Positions 7,504-15,034 of a stretch of 38,094 nt of DNA are shown here, piece after piece. Position 1 is the first letter of the stretch, and every line of letters begins with the position of its first letter. Source of the DNA: Clostridiales bacterium (GTDB lineage Bacteria > Bacillota > Clostridia > Oscillospirales > CAG-272); the NCBI GenBank assembly GCA_012800735.1, contig JAAZIU010000030.1, forward strand, positions 1 to 38,094, given 5' to 3'. The notes beneath the pieces were generated by a model. It worked only from the letters and a program-made list of their open reading frames with translations, made no database searches and was not told the DNA's origin. The position numbers were made by a program, and so were the translations under genes.

Positions 7504-9672
7504 ATGGCATTCATACACGACAGAAAACTCGAAAAAACCGGATACCAGGAAAGCGCGCCATACAGCGGCAGAATTGACCTCGGCTGCGATTTTGTAATGG
7601 TCTACGGCATTGATAATGATATGCCGGAACGAGTCAAAGAGTATAAAAAGCGCGGTTATGTCGTTCATCTCATGACCGGAATAGCTTGGGGACATTACCA
7701 GGATTATCTTTTCGGCCGTTGGGACGGAAGAAGTCATCTTGACGAAGGCCAGGTTCAGCGCGACGGCAGCGTTATCAGTCACGGCAAAGATGTCCCTTAT
7801 ATGGTTCCGACGGTAAGCTTCACCGATTATCTTACTGAAAAACTTAAAGCGGCAGTTGACGCCGGTGTTGAAGCAATCCATGTCGAAGAGCCGGAATTCT
7901 GGGACAGAGCCGGATACAGCGAAGCTTTTAAACGCGAATATCTTTTGCATTATCGCGAACCGTGGCAGCCTCCGCATGAGTCTGCAGACGCCGCATATCG
8001 ATGCGCACAGCTTAAATCCTTTCTTTATAAACGTGCAATAAGCCGCGTATCTCAGTCTCTTAAGGAATATTCGCTGATTAAGCACGGTAAGGTTTTGAGA
8101 TTCTATGTTCCGACTCATTCTCTGATCAATTATACGTCTTGGCGTATTGTCAGCCCTGAAGGTTCTCTTACCGACGTATCTTCCGTTGATGGTTATATCG
8201 CCCAGGTATGGACCGGAACTTCAAGAACCCCCAATGTTTTCAAGGGGGTAAAAAAAGAGAGAACCTTTGAAACCGCATATCTTGAATACGGCGTCATGCA
8301 GGAGCTGGTTCGCGGCACCTCCAGGCGCATGTGGTTCCTCCATGATCCGATCGAAGATAATCCCCGCTTTGACTGGGATGATTACAGATTCAACTATCTT
8401 TCCACGGTTACTGCGTCTCTTTTGCATACTGCTATAAACGACTATGAGGTAACCCCTTGGCCGCGCAGAGTTTATAACGGAAAATATCCGTCGGGCTCTC
8501 CCGATGCAAAACCGATACCTGATGATTACGCTTCTCTGTTAAATTCTCTGATACAAACTCTCGGCGATATGCCGCTTGAAGAAGAATCAGAAGGTAAATC
8601 TAAAAAACGTAAAACTATAAGAAGACCCAAAGTCGGCGTTCTGATTTCAGACTCCTCTATGTGGCAGCGCACGTATACCGATGATATGAAGGCTGCCGAT
8701 GAGAAGATTGCGGAGAAAGAAAACAATGTGACATCCAAGTTCAGACTTTCGGACGCTTTTCCGGATTTTTATGGACTTGCAATGCCGCTGGTTAAGCGCG
8801 GCATAGAGGTCAGACCGGTTGTAGCTGAAAACATCAGGCGATATGTCGGATATCTTGACGATTACGATATAATTGTCGCAAGCTATGAATTCATAAAACC
8901 CTCTTTCCCGGATATAAATGCTTCTATTAATACATGGGTAAAAGACGGAGGAGTATTGATTTATGTCGGAGACGGCTCAGATCCTTATAATTCGATTCGC
9001 GCCTGGTGGAATGAAGGGAAGAAGAAATATAGCAATCCTGCAGAGCATCTCTTCGAAACTCTCGGAGTTAACCGACGTCTATCAGCAGCACAGAAAAATA
9101 CAGTAGATTGCGGAAGAGGTCGTTTCGGTTATCTGAAGGCTCAACCGGCTGCGCTTTGTATTAACGAAGAATTACTTGATAAATACACCTCCTTGTTCAC
9201 AAAAGCCGCAATACTCGGAGGCTACGATGTATCGCCTAAAAATTATCTGTCAACAGTAAGAGGTAAATATATCGTCGCCGCTTGTCTTGACGAAACCGAA
9301 ACACAGGAACCTGTAGTTTTTAAAGGACTCTTTGCGGATATGTATACACCTACAACGGAAATAATAATCGAAAAGATACTTTATCCCGGCGAAAACACAC
9401 TACTGTGTGACCTTGAAAAGCTTGATGAAATTACCGAAGGTGTTTCTGTGTTAGGTACTTCCGCAAGAATATTATCTATCGACAAAAACGATAGGCATAT
9501 CCGTCTGAATGTTAAAGCAGCGGAAGGCATAAGGGCTTATATTCGCCTTAAGCTAAAGGGAAAAGTAAAATCCTCCGACCTGCCGTATATTTCGGAAGAT
9601 ATTGCCGGAACGATACTTTTCGAGTTAGAAGGAACCGCAAAGCCAGTCAATATAAATATCGAACTCGAATAA
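7504..9672 (+). CDS. Putative cytosolic glycoside hydrolase, family unassigned (TIM-barrel plus GATase-like domain)
   Basis: 722 residues without a signal peptide, so probably intracellular. The N-terminal half looks like a glycosidase TIM barrel: VMVYGIDND, HLMTGIAWGHYQD, then a strand ending in HVEEPEFWDRAGYSEAFKREY (126-146), with Glu128/129/131 as candidate catalytic or sugar-binding acids. A Lys-rich linker (about 362-374) leads to a Rossmann-like domain (about 376-540; VGVLISDSSMW, IIVASYEF, GGVLIYVGDG) like the glutamine-amidotransferase-like domain B of GH42 beta-galactosidases. A beta-rich C-terminus (about 620-722) follows. This order resembles GH42-like enzymes, but I cannot place it in a family, and the substrate is unknown. 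Ribosome-binding site AGAAGGAGA. It is monocistronic. Confidence 0.7.
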   Translation: MAFIHDRKLEKTGYQESAPYSGRIDLGCDFVMVYGIDNDMPERVKEYKKRGYVVHLMTGIAWGHYQDYLFGRWDGRSHLDEGQVQRDGSVISHGKDVPYMVPTVSFTDYLTEKLKAAVDAGVEAIHVEEPEFWDRAGYSEAFKREYLLHYREPWQPPHESADAAYRCAQLKSFLYKRAISRVSQSLKEYSLIKHGKVLRFYVPTHSLINYTSWRIVSPEGSLTDVSSVDGYIAQVWTGTSRTPNVFKGVKKERTFETAYLEYGVMQELVRGTSRRMWFLHDPIEDNPRFDWDDYRFNYLSTVTASLLHTAINDYEVTPWPRRVYNGKYPSGSPDAKPIPDDYASLLNSLIQTLGDMPLEEESEGKSKKRKTIRRPKVGVLISDSSMWQRTYTDDMKAADEKIAEKENNVTSKFRLSDAFPDFYGLAMPLVKRGIEVRPVVAENIRRYVGYLDDYDIIVASYEFIKPSFPDINASINTWVKDGGVLIYVGDGSDPYNSIRAWWNEGKKKYSNPAEHLFETLGVNRRLSAAQKNTVDCGRGRFGYLKAQPAALCINEELLDKYTSLFTKAAILGGYDVSPKNYLSTVRGKYIVAACLDETETQEPVVFKGLFADMYTPTTEIIIEKILYPGENTLLCDLEKLDEITEGVSVLGTSARILSIDKNDRHIRLNVKAAEGIRAYIRLKLKGKVKSSDLPYISEDIAGTILFELEGTAKPVNINIELE

Positions 9673-9754
9673 CAAACGGATATTTTAATTCGCCACAGAA
9701 TAAATCGTATTGATTCAGCCACTTTAGGAACCAGACTTAAATTAGTAAAAACCC

Positions 9755-9783
9755 TTGACACCACGCCGCAATTGTGGTATAAT
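9755..9783 (+). promoter_or_regulatory. Consensus sigma-A promoter of tRNA-Pro
   Basis: TTGACA (9755-9760) and TATAAT (9778-9783) are spaced by 17 bp. Confidence 0.9.
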
Positions 9784-9790
9784 ATCAAAT

Positions 9791-9809
9791 GCCGGGTGAT
9801 AATCCCGGC
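9791..9809 (+). ncRNA. GC-rich hairpin in the tRNA-Pro 5' leader
   Basis: GCCGGG and CCCGGC form a perfect 6-bp stem with a 7-nt loop TGATAAT. It starts about 8 nt after the -10 box, so it would sit at the extreme 5' end of the primary transcript, 6 nt before the mature tRNA. It has no T run and so is not a terminator. Confidence 0.5.
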
Positions 9810-9815
9810 AAATAT

Positions 9816-9891
9816 CTGGGTGTGGCGCAGATGGTAGCGCGCTACCTTGGGGTGGTAGAGGCCGCAAGTTCGAATCTTGTCACTCAGACCA
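9816..9891 (+). tRNA. tRNA-Pro (GGG)
   Basis: A 76-nt cloverleaf with encoded CCA. The acceptor stem is CTGGGTG/CACTCAG with a G-U pair, the anticodon stem CTACC/GGTAG holds loop TTGGGGT with anticodon GGG, and the T-arm is GCAAGTTCGAATCTTGT. Proline tRNAs typically start with C as here. Single-gene unit. Confidence 0.95.
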
Positions 9892-9893
9892 GG

Positions 9894-9944
9894 TAAGAGC
9901 CGCAGTTTTGATACATTATATCAAAACTATGGCTCTTATTTTAT
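9894..9944 (+). terminator. Intrinsic terminator after tRNA-Pro
   Basis: A long stem (TAAGAGCC with GGCTCTTA, then AGTTTTGATA with TATCAAAACT, with one 2-nt mismatch) is followed by TTTTAT. Confidence 0.85.
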
Positions 9945-10012
9945 CTGCAAATGCATGTAACTCAAAACATTATATATAAGCTACAAAATCACAGTAAGTT
10001 TAATTAAATATG

Positions 10013-10041
10013 TTGATTAATATTTCAAAAAGTGGTATAAT
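10013..10041 (+). promoter_or_regulatory. Promoter of the small alarmone synthetase gene
   Basis: TTGATT (10013-10018) and TATAAT (10036-10041) are spaced by 17 bp, with a TGG extension in front of the -10. The gene begins 40 nt further on. Confidence 0.7.
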
Positions 10042-10081
10042 CTTAGTAGACTAAAACATTACAATCACGATTGGTGTCAAG

Positions 10082-10690
10082 ATGAATTTAATCACATATA
10101 ATTTTGAAGATTCAAAATTTTACGGCAACTACTTTCCGCTTTTAAACAATGCTCTCGATAAAATAATTGCTCTTATAAATGAATATTCCGAAAAAGCTGT
10201 CAAAGCAGGTAAACGCGATCCGATTGAACATATAAAGTCGAGAATAAAATCCTCTTCAAGTACTAAAGCGAAACTTTTAAAAAGATGCATTGAGCCTTCG
10301 GCAGTAAATGCGATTACAGCTATTCATGACGCCGCAGGTTTAAGAGTAGTTTGCACCTTTGTCGATGACGTATATGATTTGGCAAAAAGCTTCAGAAGTA
10401 GTACCGATATAAAAGTAATAATGGAAAAAGATTATATCAAGAACCCAAAACCAAACGGTTACAGAAGCTACCACGTGATCATCGGCATTAACGAAGGCGG
10501 CATAGTTATTCCGGTTGAAATCCAGTTAAGATCAGTTGCCATGGATTGCTGGGCTGCGCTTGAGCATCAGATAAAATACAAAAGGGACATAAAGCATGAA
10601 GAGTTGATAGAATCTGAACTGAAAAAATGCGCTGAATACCTTGCCATAATGGACACTAATCTTCAGGTAATAAGAGATATCCTTGAATAG
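10082..10690 (+). CDS. Small alarmone synthetase, RelP/YwaC-like GTP pyrophosphokinase
   Basis: Single-domain RelA/SpoT synthetase that makes (p)ppGpp from ATP and GDP or GTP; no HD hydrolase or regulatory domains are present in its 202 residues. Synthetase motifs seen: DPIEHIKSRIKS (46-57), IHDAAGLRVVCTFVDDVYDL (81-100), KDYIKNPKPNGYRSYH (116-131), and VEIQLRSVAMDCWAALEHQIKYK (145-167). The NPKPNGYRS form and DPIEHxKSR are closer to YwaC (RelP) than to YjbM (RelQ) of Bacillus. It probably answers envelope or growth stress by slowing growth. The Shine-Dalgarno is weak (GGTG). Family certain, subgroup probable. Confidence 0.9.
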   Translation: MNLITYNFEDSKFYGNYFPLLNNALDKIIALINEYSEKAVKAGKRDPIEHIKSRIKSSSSTKAKLLKRCIEPSAVNAITAIHDAAGLRVVCTFVDDVYDLAKSFRSSTDIKVIMEKDYIKNPKPNGYRSYHVIIGINEGGIVIPVEIQLRSVAMDCWAALEHQIKYKRDIKHEELIESELKKCAEYLAIMDTNLQVIRDILE

Positions 10691-10752
10691 TTTACAATTC
10701 ATATTATTTAAAATTACGATGTATTAGCTATAGGATACAAGTGAGGTGTCAA

Positions 10753-12234
10753 ATGAAATTACGATTAATCAAAACAACAGGACTTATTCTCTCAGTCTTA
10801 ATTCTTATTTCAATTATTGTCGCTTGTGGCAGCGAAAAAACAGATTCTGATCCGCAAAAAAACGCTGAATTATCCGAAACTACAAATATCGTCAATTCGG
10901 AGGAATCCCCTGTTATAGATTACTTTGAAGGATTGCCGGAAAATGATTACGGTGATTATGAATTTCGTTTTCTTGTCAGAAATATGGAAAGATGGTTGAC
11001 GGATATAGCGGTTTTCGAAGTAAACGGTGAAATAATCAACGATGCAGTATATGAGCGTACTTTAAATATTTCAGAAAAATACGGACTTGTTTTTAAGCTC
11101 ATAAAATCCTCAAACGACAACTATGAGACCGACGGAATGAATTCAATATTAGCTGGCGACGATGCATATGATGTTATTGCCGCTCATCCAAGAGCTGCCG
11201 CCGTTTACGGAAACGCCAAACTCTGCCTTGACTGGAATTCCGATATACCTTGTCTTTCATTGGATCAGGATTGGTGGGATCAGGATTGCAAGGCTAATCT
11301 TTCGATAAACCATAAACTGTATACAATGACCGGCGACATTTCGTGGTGCAGTATGGGCGCTGCTAATGCAATGTTGTTCAATAAGGCGCTGTTCGATAAA
11401 TATAGCCTGAAAGCACCGTATCAGGATGTTCTTGACAGTAAGTGGACATTTGATAAATTCGAGGAGCTGGTCAAAAACTGCAGCGCGGATCTTAACGGAG
11501 ACGGTATCATGGATTATCAAAACGACCAGTTGGGATATGTAACCCATAAGTGGGTAGGACCTGTACAGTCGCTTTATGTTGCCGGAGAACGAGTCATGAC
11601 AAAAGACGAAAATGATATGCCGGTACTGTCGCTGTATAACGAAATTTCACAGAATGTCTTTGACTGGTTCTTCGGAATACTTGACTCAGAATACGCATGG
11701 TGTCAGATTGACGGTAACTCTTGGGAAGATGGCTTCACAAATGTATTTATGGAAGGCCGCTCTCTTTTCATTGACCTGAACATGAGCGATATCAGCAAAA
11801 TGCGCGAGATGGACGATGATTTCGGAATAATACCATGGCCAAAAAAAGATGAGAGTTCCGAATACTGTACAAATGTTGACGCTTGTACTAACCTGTTTAT
11901 TATACCGATAACAAATACAGACACCGAAAGAACCGGAATTGTGCTCGAAACGATGTGCAGAATTGGCTCGGATAAGATAATACCGGCTTATTACGAACTT
12001 GTCCTTCAAACAAAATACACCCGAGATCAGGAATCTGTCGATATGCTGGATATTATAAAAAAATCCCGCGTTTTCGATATCGGATATTACAATGCCGAGC
12101 TCGGAGGACAGTTTGCCAACCAGTTCGCCGACTTTGCCGCCAATAAAAACCGCGATCTCGCTTCCTGGTATAATAAAAATGAAAGCAAGGTCTTGGCAAA
12201 TATGGATAAGATTACAGCAAATTATATGGATTGA
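10753..12234 (+). CDS. Extracellular solute-binding lipoprotein (orphan paralogue 1)
   Basis: 493-residue lipoprotein on the outer face of the membrane. A signal peptide (1-24) ends in lipobox IIVAC with Cys25, then an acidic linker, then a two-lobed periplasmic-binding-protein-like fold similar to family 1 sugar-binding proteins. Segments shared with three other proteins in this window are WWDQD, TMTGDIS, SKWTFDKFEEL, ADLNGDG, DFGIIPWPK and a closing RDQESVDMLDII. The DLNGDG loop (DNA 11488 onward) resembles a calcium-binding EF loop. A GTG lies at 10741, but the ATG at 10753 has the better-spaced GAGGTG site. No permease or ATPase gene is near, so its transporter, if any, is elsewhere. Ligand unknown. 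Confidence 0.85.
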   Translation: MKLRLIKTTGLILSVLILISIIVACGSEKTDSDPQKNAELSETTNIVNSEESPVIDYFEGLPENDYGDYEFRFLVRNMERWLTDIAVFEVNGEIINDAVYERTLNISEKYGLVFKLIKSSNDNYETDGMNSILAGDDAYDVIAAHPRAAAVYGNAKLCLDWNSDIPCLSLDQDWWDQDCKANLSINHKLYTMTGDISWCSMGAANAMLFNKALFDKYSLKAPYQDVLDSKWTFDKFEELVKNCSADLNGDGIMDYQNDQLGYVTHKWVGPVQSLYVAGERVMTKDENDMPVLSLYNEISQNVFDWFFGILDSEYAWCQIDGNSWEDGFTNVFMEGRSLFIDLNMSDISKMREMDDDFGIIPWPKKDESSEYCTNVDACTNLFIIPITNTDTERTGIVLETMCRIGSDKIIPAYYELVLQTKYTRDQESVDMLDIIKKSRVFDIGYYNAELGGQFANQFADFAANKNRDLASWYNKNESKVLANMDKITANYMD

Positions 12235-12278
12235 ATTATATCAATCCGGGCTTTTGCCTGTTTGTTAATAAAAAACCG

Positions 12279-12307
12279 TTTAATTATTTCACCCGATGCG
12301 CTATAAT
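12279..12307 (+). promoter_or_regulatory. Possible pncB promoter
   Basis: TTTAAT (12279-12284) and TATAAT (12302-12307) are 17 bp apart. The -10 is good and the -35 weak. It overlaps the nested hairpin, so it may be fortuitous. Confidence 0.4.
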
Positions 12308-12366
12308 GTTTGCAGTAAGTTTTATTTACTGAAATCTTACATTATTTTTTGCGTCGGGTTTTATTT
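12291..12366 (+). ncRNA. Nested three-stem hairpin in the pncB leader (attenuator, terminator or operator)
   Basis: Three nested stems: ACCCGATGC (12291-12299) with GCGTCGGGT (12351-12359), 9 bp with one G-U; ATAATGT (12303-12309) with ACATTAT (12339-12345), 7 bp; CAGTAA (12313-12318) with TTACTG (12326-12331), 6 bp, loop GTTTTAT. TTTATTT follows the last arm. It could terminate transcription from the upstream lipoprotein gene or act as a leader element for pncB. The same DNA contains TATAAT at 12302-12307; transcripts starting there would lack the outer 5' arms. Confidence 0.5.
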
Positions 12367-12387
12367 AAACTCTTGAAAGGCATATTT

Positions 12388-13848
12388 ATGAATAATTTTA
12401 TACACGAGAACTATACGCTCTTATGCGATTTTTACGAGCTTACCATGGCAAACGGATATTTTAAGACAGGCATGGCTGAGCAGATATCATATTTTGACAT
12501 GTATTACCGTGAAAACCCGGATAAGGGCGGGTTTGCCATAATGTGCGGACTTGAACAGGTAATCGATTACATCGAAAATCTTCATTTTTCCGACGATGAT
12601 ATTTCTTTCCTGCGCTCCAAAGGTGTATTTGATGAAGATTTTCTCGAATATCTCAAAAGCTTTCGATTCACAGGCGATATATGGGCAATTCCTGAGGGGG
12701 TGCCGATTTTTCCTGGCGAACCGATGCTTACGGTCAGGGCAAAGGCTACCGAGGCGCAGTTCATCGAAACTTTTATTTTGCTTACAATCAATCATCAATC
12801 ACTTATCGCAACCAAAGCCAACAGAATAGTTCGCGCTGCAGAAGGACGACCTGTATCTGAGTTCGGTTCGAGACGCGCGCAGGGAACTCACGCAGCTATT
12901 TTAGGAGCAAGAGCTTCATATATCGGCGGATGCACCGGTACCGCCTGCACTATCGCCGAAAAACGCTACGGTGTCCCGGCTGTCGGAACTATGGCGCATT
13001 CCTGGGTTCAGATGTTTGACGACGAGTATACATCGTTTAAGACATATTGTGACATTTATCCCGAGAATACCGTTTTGCTCGTCGATACTTATAATGTTCT
13101 CAAAAGCGGTGTGCCGAATGCCATAAAAGCTTTCAAAGAATCAGGGATTACACATGGCGGCATAAGAATAGATTCCGGTGACATAACATATCTTTCACGT
13201 CGCGCAAGGCAAATGCTTGATGAAGCCGGACTTGAAAATATCAAAATATCGGCATCAAATTCGCTTGACGAATATATAATACGAGATATATTACAGCAGG
13301 GGGCCAAAATCGACTTCTTTGGCGTAGGTGAAAGGCTGGTAACGTCCAAAAGTGATCCCGTTTTCGGCGGTGTTTATAAGCTCGTTGCTATTGAAGACAG
13401 CAACGGCACAGTTATACCGAAAATCAAAGTTTCCGAAAACACCACTAAAATAACAAACCCCGGCTTTAAAAAGTTACTTCGAATATACGAAAAAGAAAAC
13501 GGGAAAGCGATAGCCGACCTGATTTGCCTCCATGACGAGGTAATAGATGAAACCAAGCCGCTTACTATATTTGACCCTGAACACACTTGGAAAACGAAAA
13601 CTCTTACCAATTTCAGAACCGAAGAGCTTCAAAAACCGATTTTTATCGGTGGCAAATGCGTATACGACCGCCCAAGCACAAATCAAATCCGTGATTTCTG
13701 CCAAGAACAAATTGAACTGCAATGGGACGAGGTGAAACGCTTCGAATACCCGCACAATTATTATGTTGACCTTTCTCAGAAACTTTGGGATCTGAAACAC
13801 GAACTGCTTCGCGAAGCATCAAGCCGCGCAGCATCCTCACACCATTAA
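12388..13848 (+). CDS. pncB: Nicotinate phosphoribosyltransferase
   Basis: Converts nicotinate and PRPP (with ATP hydrolysis) to nicotinate mononucleotide in the Preiss-Handler NAD salvage pathway; cytosolic. Seen in its 486 residues: LLCDFYELTMANGYF at the N-terminus, EFGSRRAQG (158-166), TMAHSWVQMF with the His (204) expected to be phosphorylated, and the phosphoribosyl-binding region GGIRIDSGDI followed by DFFGVGERLVTSKSDPVFGGVYKL. The start was set at 12388 because GAAAGG lies 7 nt before it and the conserved N-terminus begins there; an upstream in-frame TTG at 12349 falls inside the leader hairpin. It heads a long run of co-directional genes. Confidence 0.95.
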   Translation: MNNFIHENYTLLCDFYELTMANGYFKTGMAEQISYFDMYYRENPDKGGFAIMCGLEQVIDYIENLHFSDDDISFLRSKGVFDEDFLEYLKSFRFTGDIWAIPEGVPIFPGEPMLTVRAKATEAQFIETFILLTINHQSLIATKANRIVRAAEGRPVSEFGSRRAQGTHAAILGARASYIGGCTGTACTIAEKRYGVPAVGTMAHSWVQMFDDEYTSFKTYCDIYPENTVLLVDTYNVLKSGVPNAIKAFKESGITHGGIRIDSGDITYLSRRARQMLDEAGLENIKISASNSLDEYIIRDILQQGAKIDFFGVGERLVTSKSDPVFGGVYKLVAIEDSNGTVIPKIKVSENTTKITNPGFKKLLRIYEKENGKAIADLICLHDEVIDETKPLTIFDPEHTWKTKTLTNFRTEELQKPIFIGGKCVYDRPSTNQIRDFCQEQIELQWDEVKRFEYPHNYYVDLSQKLWDLKHELLREASSRAASSHH

Positions 13849-13882
13849 TATATTTGTTATTTTGAAATGAGGCGTATAAAAT

Positions 13883-15013
13883 ATGACCATAGACCGGTCA
13901 TTAGCTGACAGAGCTGTAAAATTGGATAACCTTATTACAGAAGCTTATTCCCGTCGCACTTTTCCGGGAGCTGTCTGTGTTATCGGACGCGGAGACGAGG
14001 TGTTTTATAAAAATACCATCGGCTATTCAAGGTATTTTAGCGATGATTCTCCCGATTTCGATCCGATTCCAGAAAAGAAAAAAGGAATTATTCCCGTTGA
14101 TTTCAATGTCTTATGGGATATGGCGTCGTGCTCGAAGATTATTTCAACGACAATGATTGCGCTGAGATTCCTTGAAGACGGAAAAATTACCATGCGGGAT
14201 ACTGTCGGGATGTATTTCGAAGCGCCCGCTGATAAGCGCCATATTACCATAGTACAGCTTATAACGCATACAAGCGGACTCAACGCCTATTTTCGGCTTG
14301 ACGAAATCGAAGGCGGCGCTGATATGGCAGTATACAAAATACTCGCTCATCCGCTTGCGTATAATACAGGCGAGCAATGTGTTTATTCCTGTATGGGTTT
14401 TATACTTCTCGCAAAAATACTCGAATTCATCGGCGGTGATAGCCTTGACCGTCTCGCCGAAAAATATGTTTTCAAACCGCTCGGGCTTTCAGACACATGC
14501 TATAATCCCCTTGAACACGGTTTTTCGCCCGACTCTGTCGCGCCGACGGAATATGACAGGGAATCCGGTAAATATATCTGCGGTGTCGTTCACGATGAAA
14601 ACGCTCGTTCCCTTAATGGAATATCCGGCAATGCAGGTGTCTTTTCCAACGCGCCGGATATGATCCGATTCGCTTCAATGCTTTCAAAAAAAGGGAAGGG
14701 ATTGCTGTCTCGCTTAACATTCGAAGCCGCAATACAAAACCGCACCGAAGGCATGATGGACGGAGATATGAACCGCGGATGGGGCTTCCAGCTGCTTGGA
14801 AAAGATGAATTTTCCGCGATGGGAGACCTTTATTCCGTCGGTTCATATGGGCACAACGGATTTACCGGTCCTTCAATATATGTAGATTATTTAACCGGAA
14901 TTTACACCATGTTTCTTTGCAACAGAGTGCACTTTACAAGAGAAAGCGACCGTCTTTTCCGTTTCAGAAGACTGCTTCATAATACGGTTATGGCGACGTT
15001 TGGAGACTTATAA
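13883..15013 (+). CDS. Class C beta-lactamase/PBP-like serine hydrolase, cytosolic
   Basis: 376 residues of the serine beta-lactamase-like superfamily (esterases, D-peptidases, class C-like). The nucleophile motif SxxK is S82-C-S-K85, and the third motif is H324-N-G326 in YGHNGFTGP. The second motif, normally Y-x-N, reads Y168-S-C170, so the usual Asn is replaced by Cys. No signal peptide or membrane segment is present, which argues against a secreted beta-lactamase or cell-wall enzyme and for an intracellular esterase or peptidase. It lies 34 nt after pncB and 21 nt before aspS in the same run. Substrate unknown. Confidence 0.8.
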   Translation: MTIDRSLADRAVKLDNLITEAYSRRTFPGAVCVIGRGDEVFYKNTIGYSRYFSDDSPDFDPIPEKKKGIIPVDFNVLWDMASCSKIISTTMIALRFLEDGKITMRDTVGMYFEAPADKRHITIVQLITHTSGLNAYFRLDEIEGGADMAVYKILAHPLAYNTGEQCVYSCMGFILLAKILEFIGGDSLDRLAEKYVFKPLGLSDTCYNPLEHGFSPDSVAPTEYDRESGKYICGVVHDENARSLNGISGNAGVFSNAPDMIRFASMLSKKGKGLLSRLTFEAAIQNRTEGMMDGDMNRGWGFQLLGKDEFSAMGDLYSVGSYGHNGFTGPSIYVDYLTGIYTMFLCNRVHFTRESDRLFRFRRLLHNTVMATFGDL

Positions 15014-15034
15014 CAAAAAGAAGGAATTATAAAA

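Noticed and set aside
12247..12266. Short CGGGC/GCCTG hairpin after lipoprotein 1 as a terminator
   Set aside because: Only 5 bp with a G-U pair and a broken T run; too weak to call, and the larger nested hairpin lies just after.
12349..12387. Longer pncB protein from a TTG start
   Set aside because: The added residues lie in the leader hairpin, and the ATG at 12388 has a proper ribosome-binding site and the conserved N-terminus.
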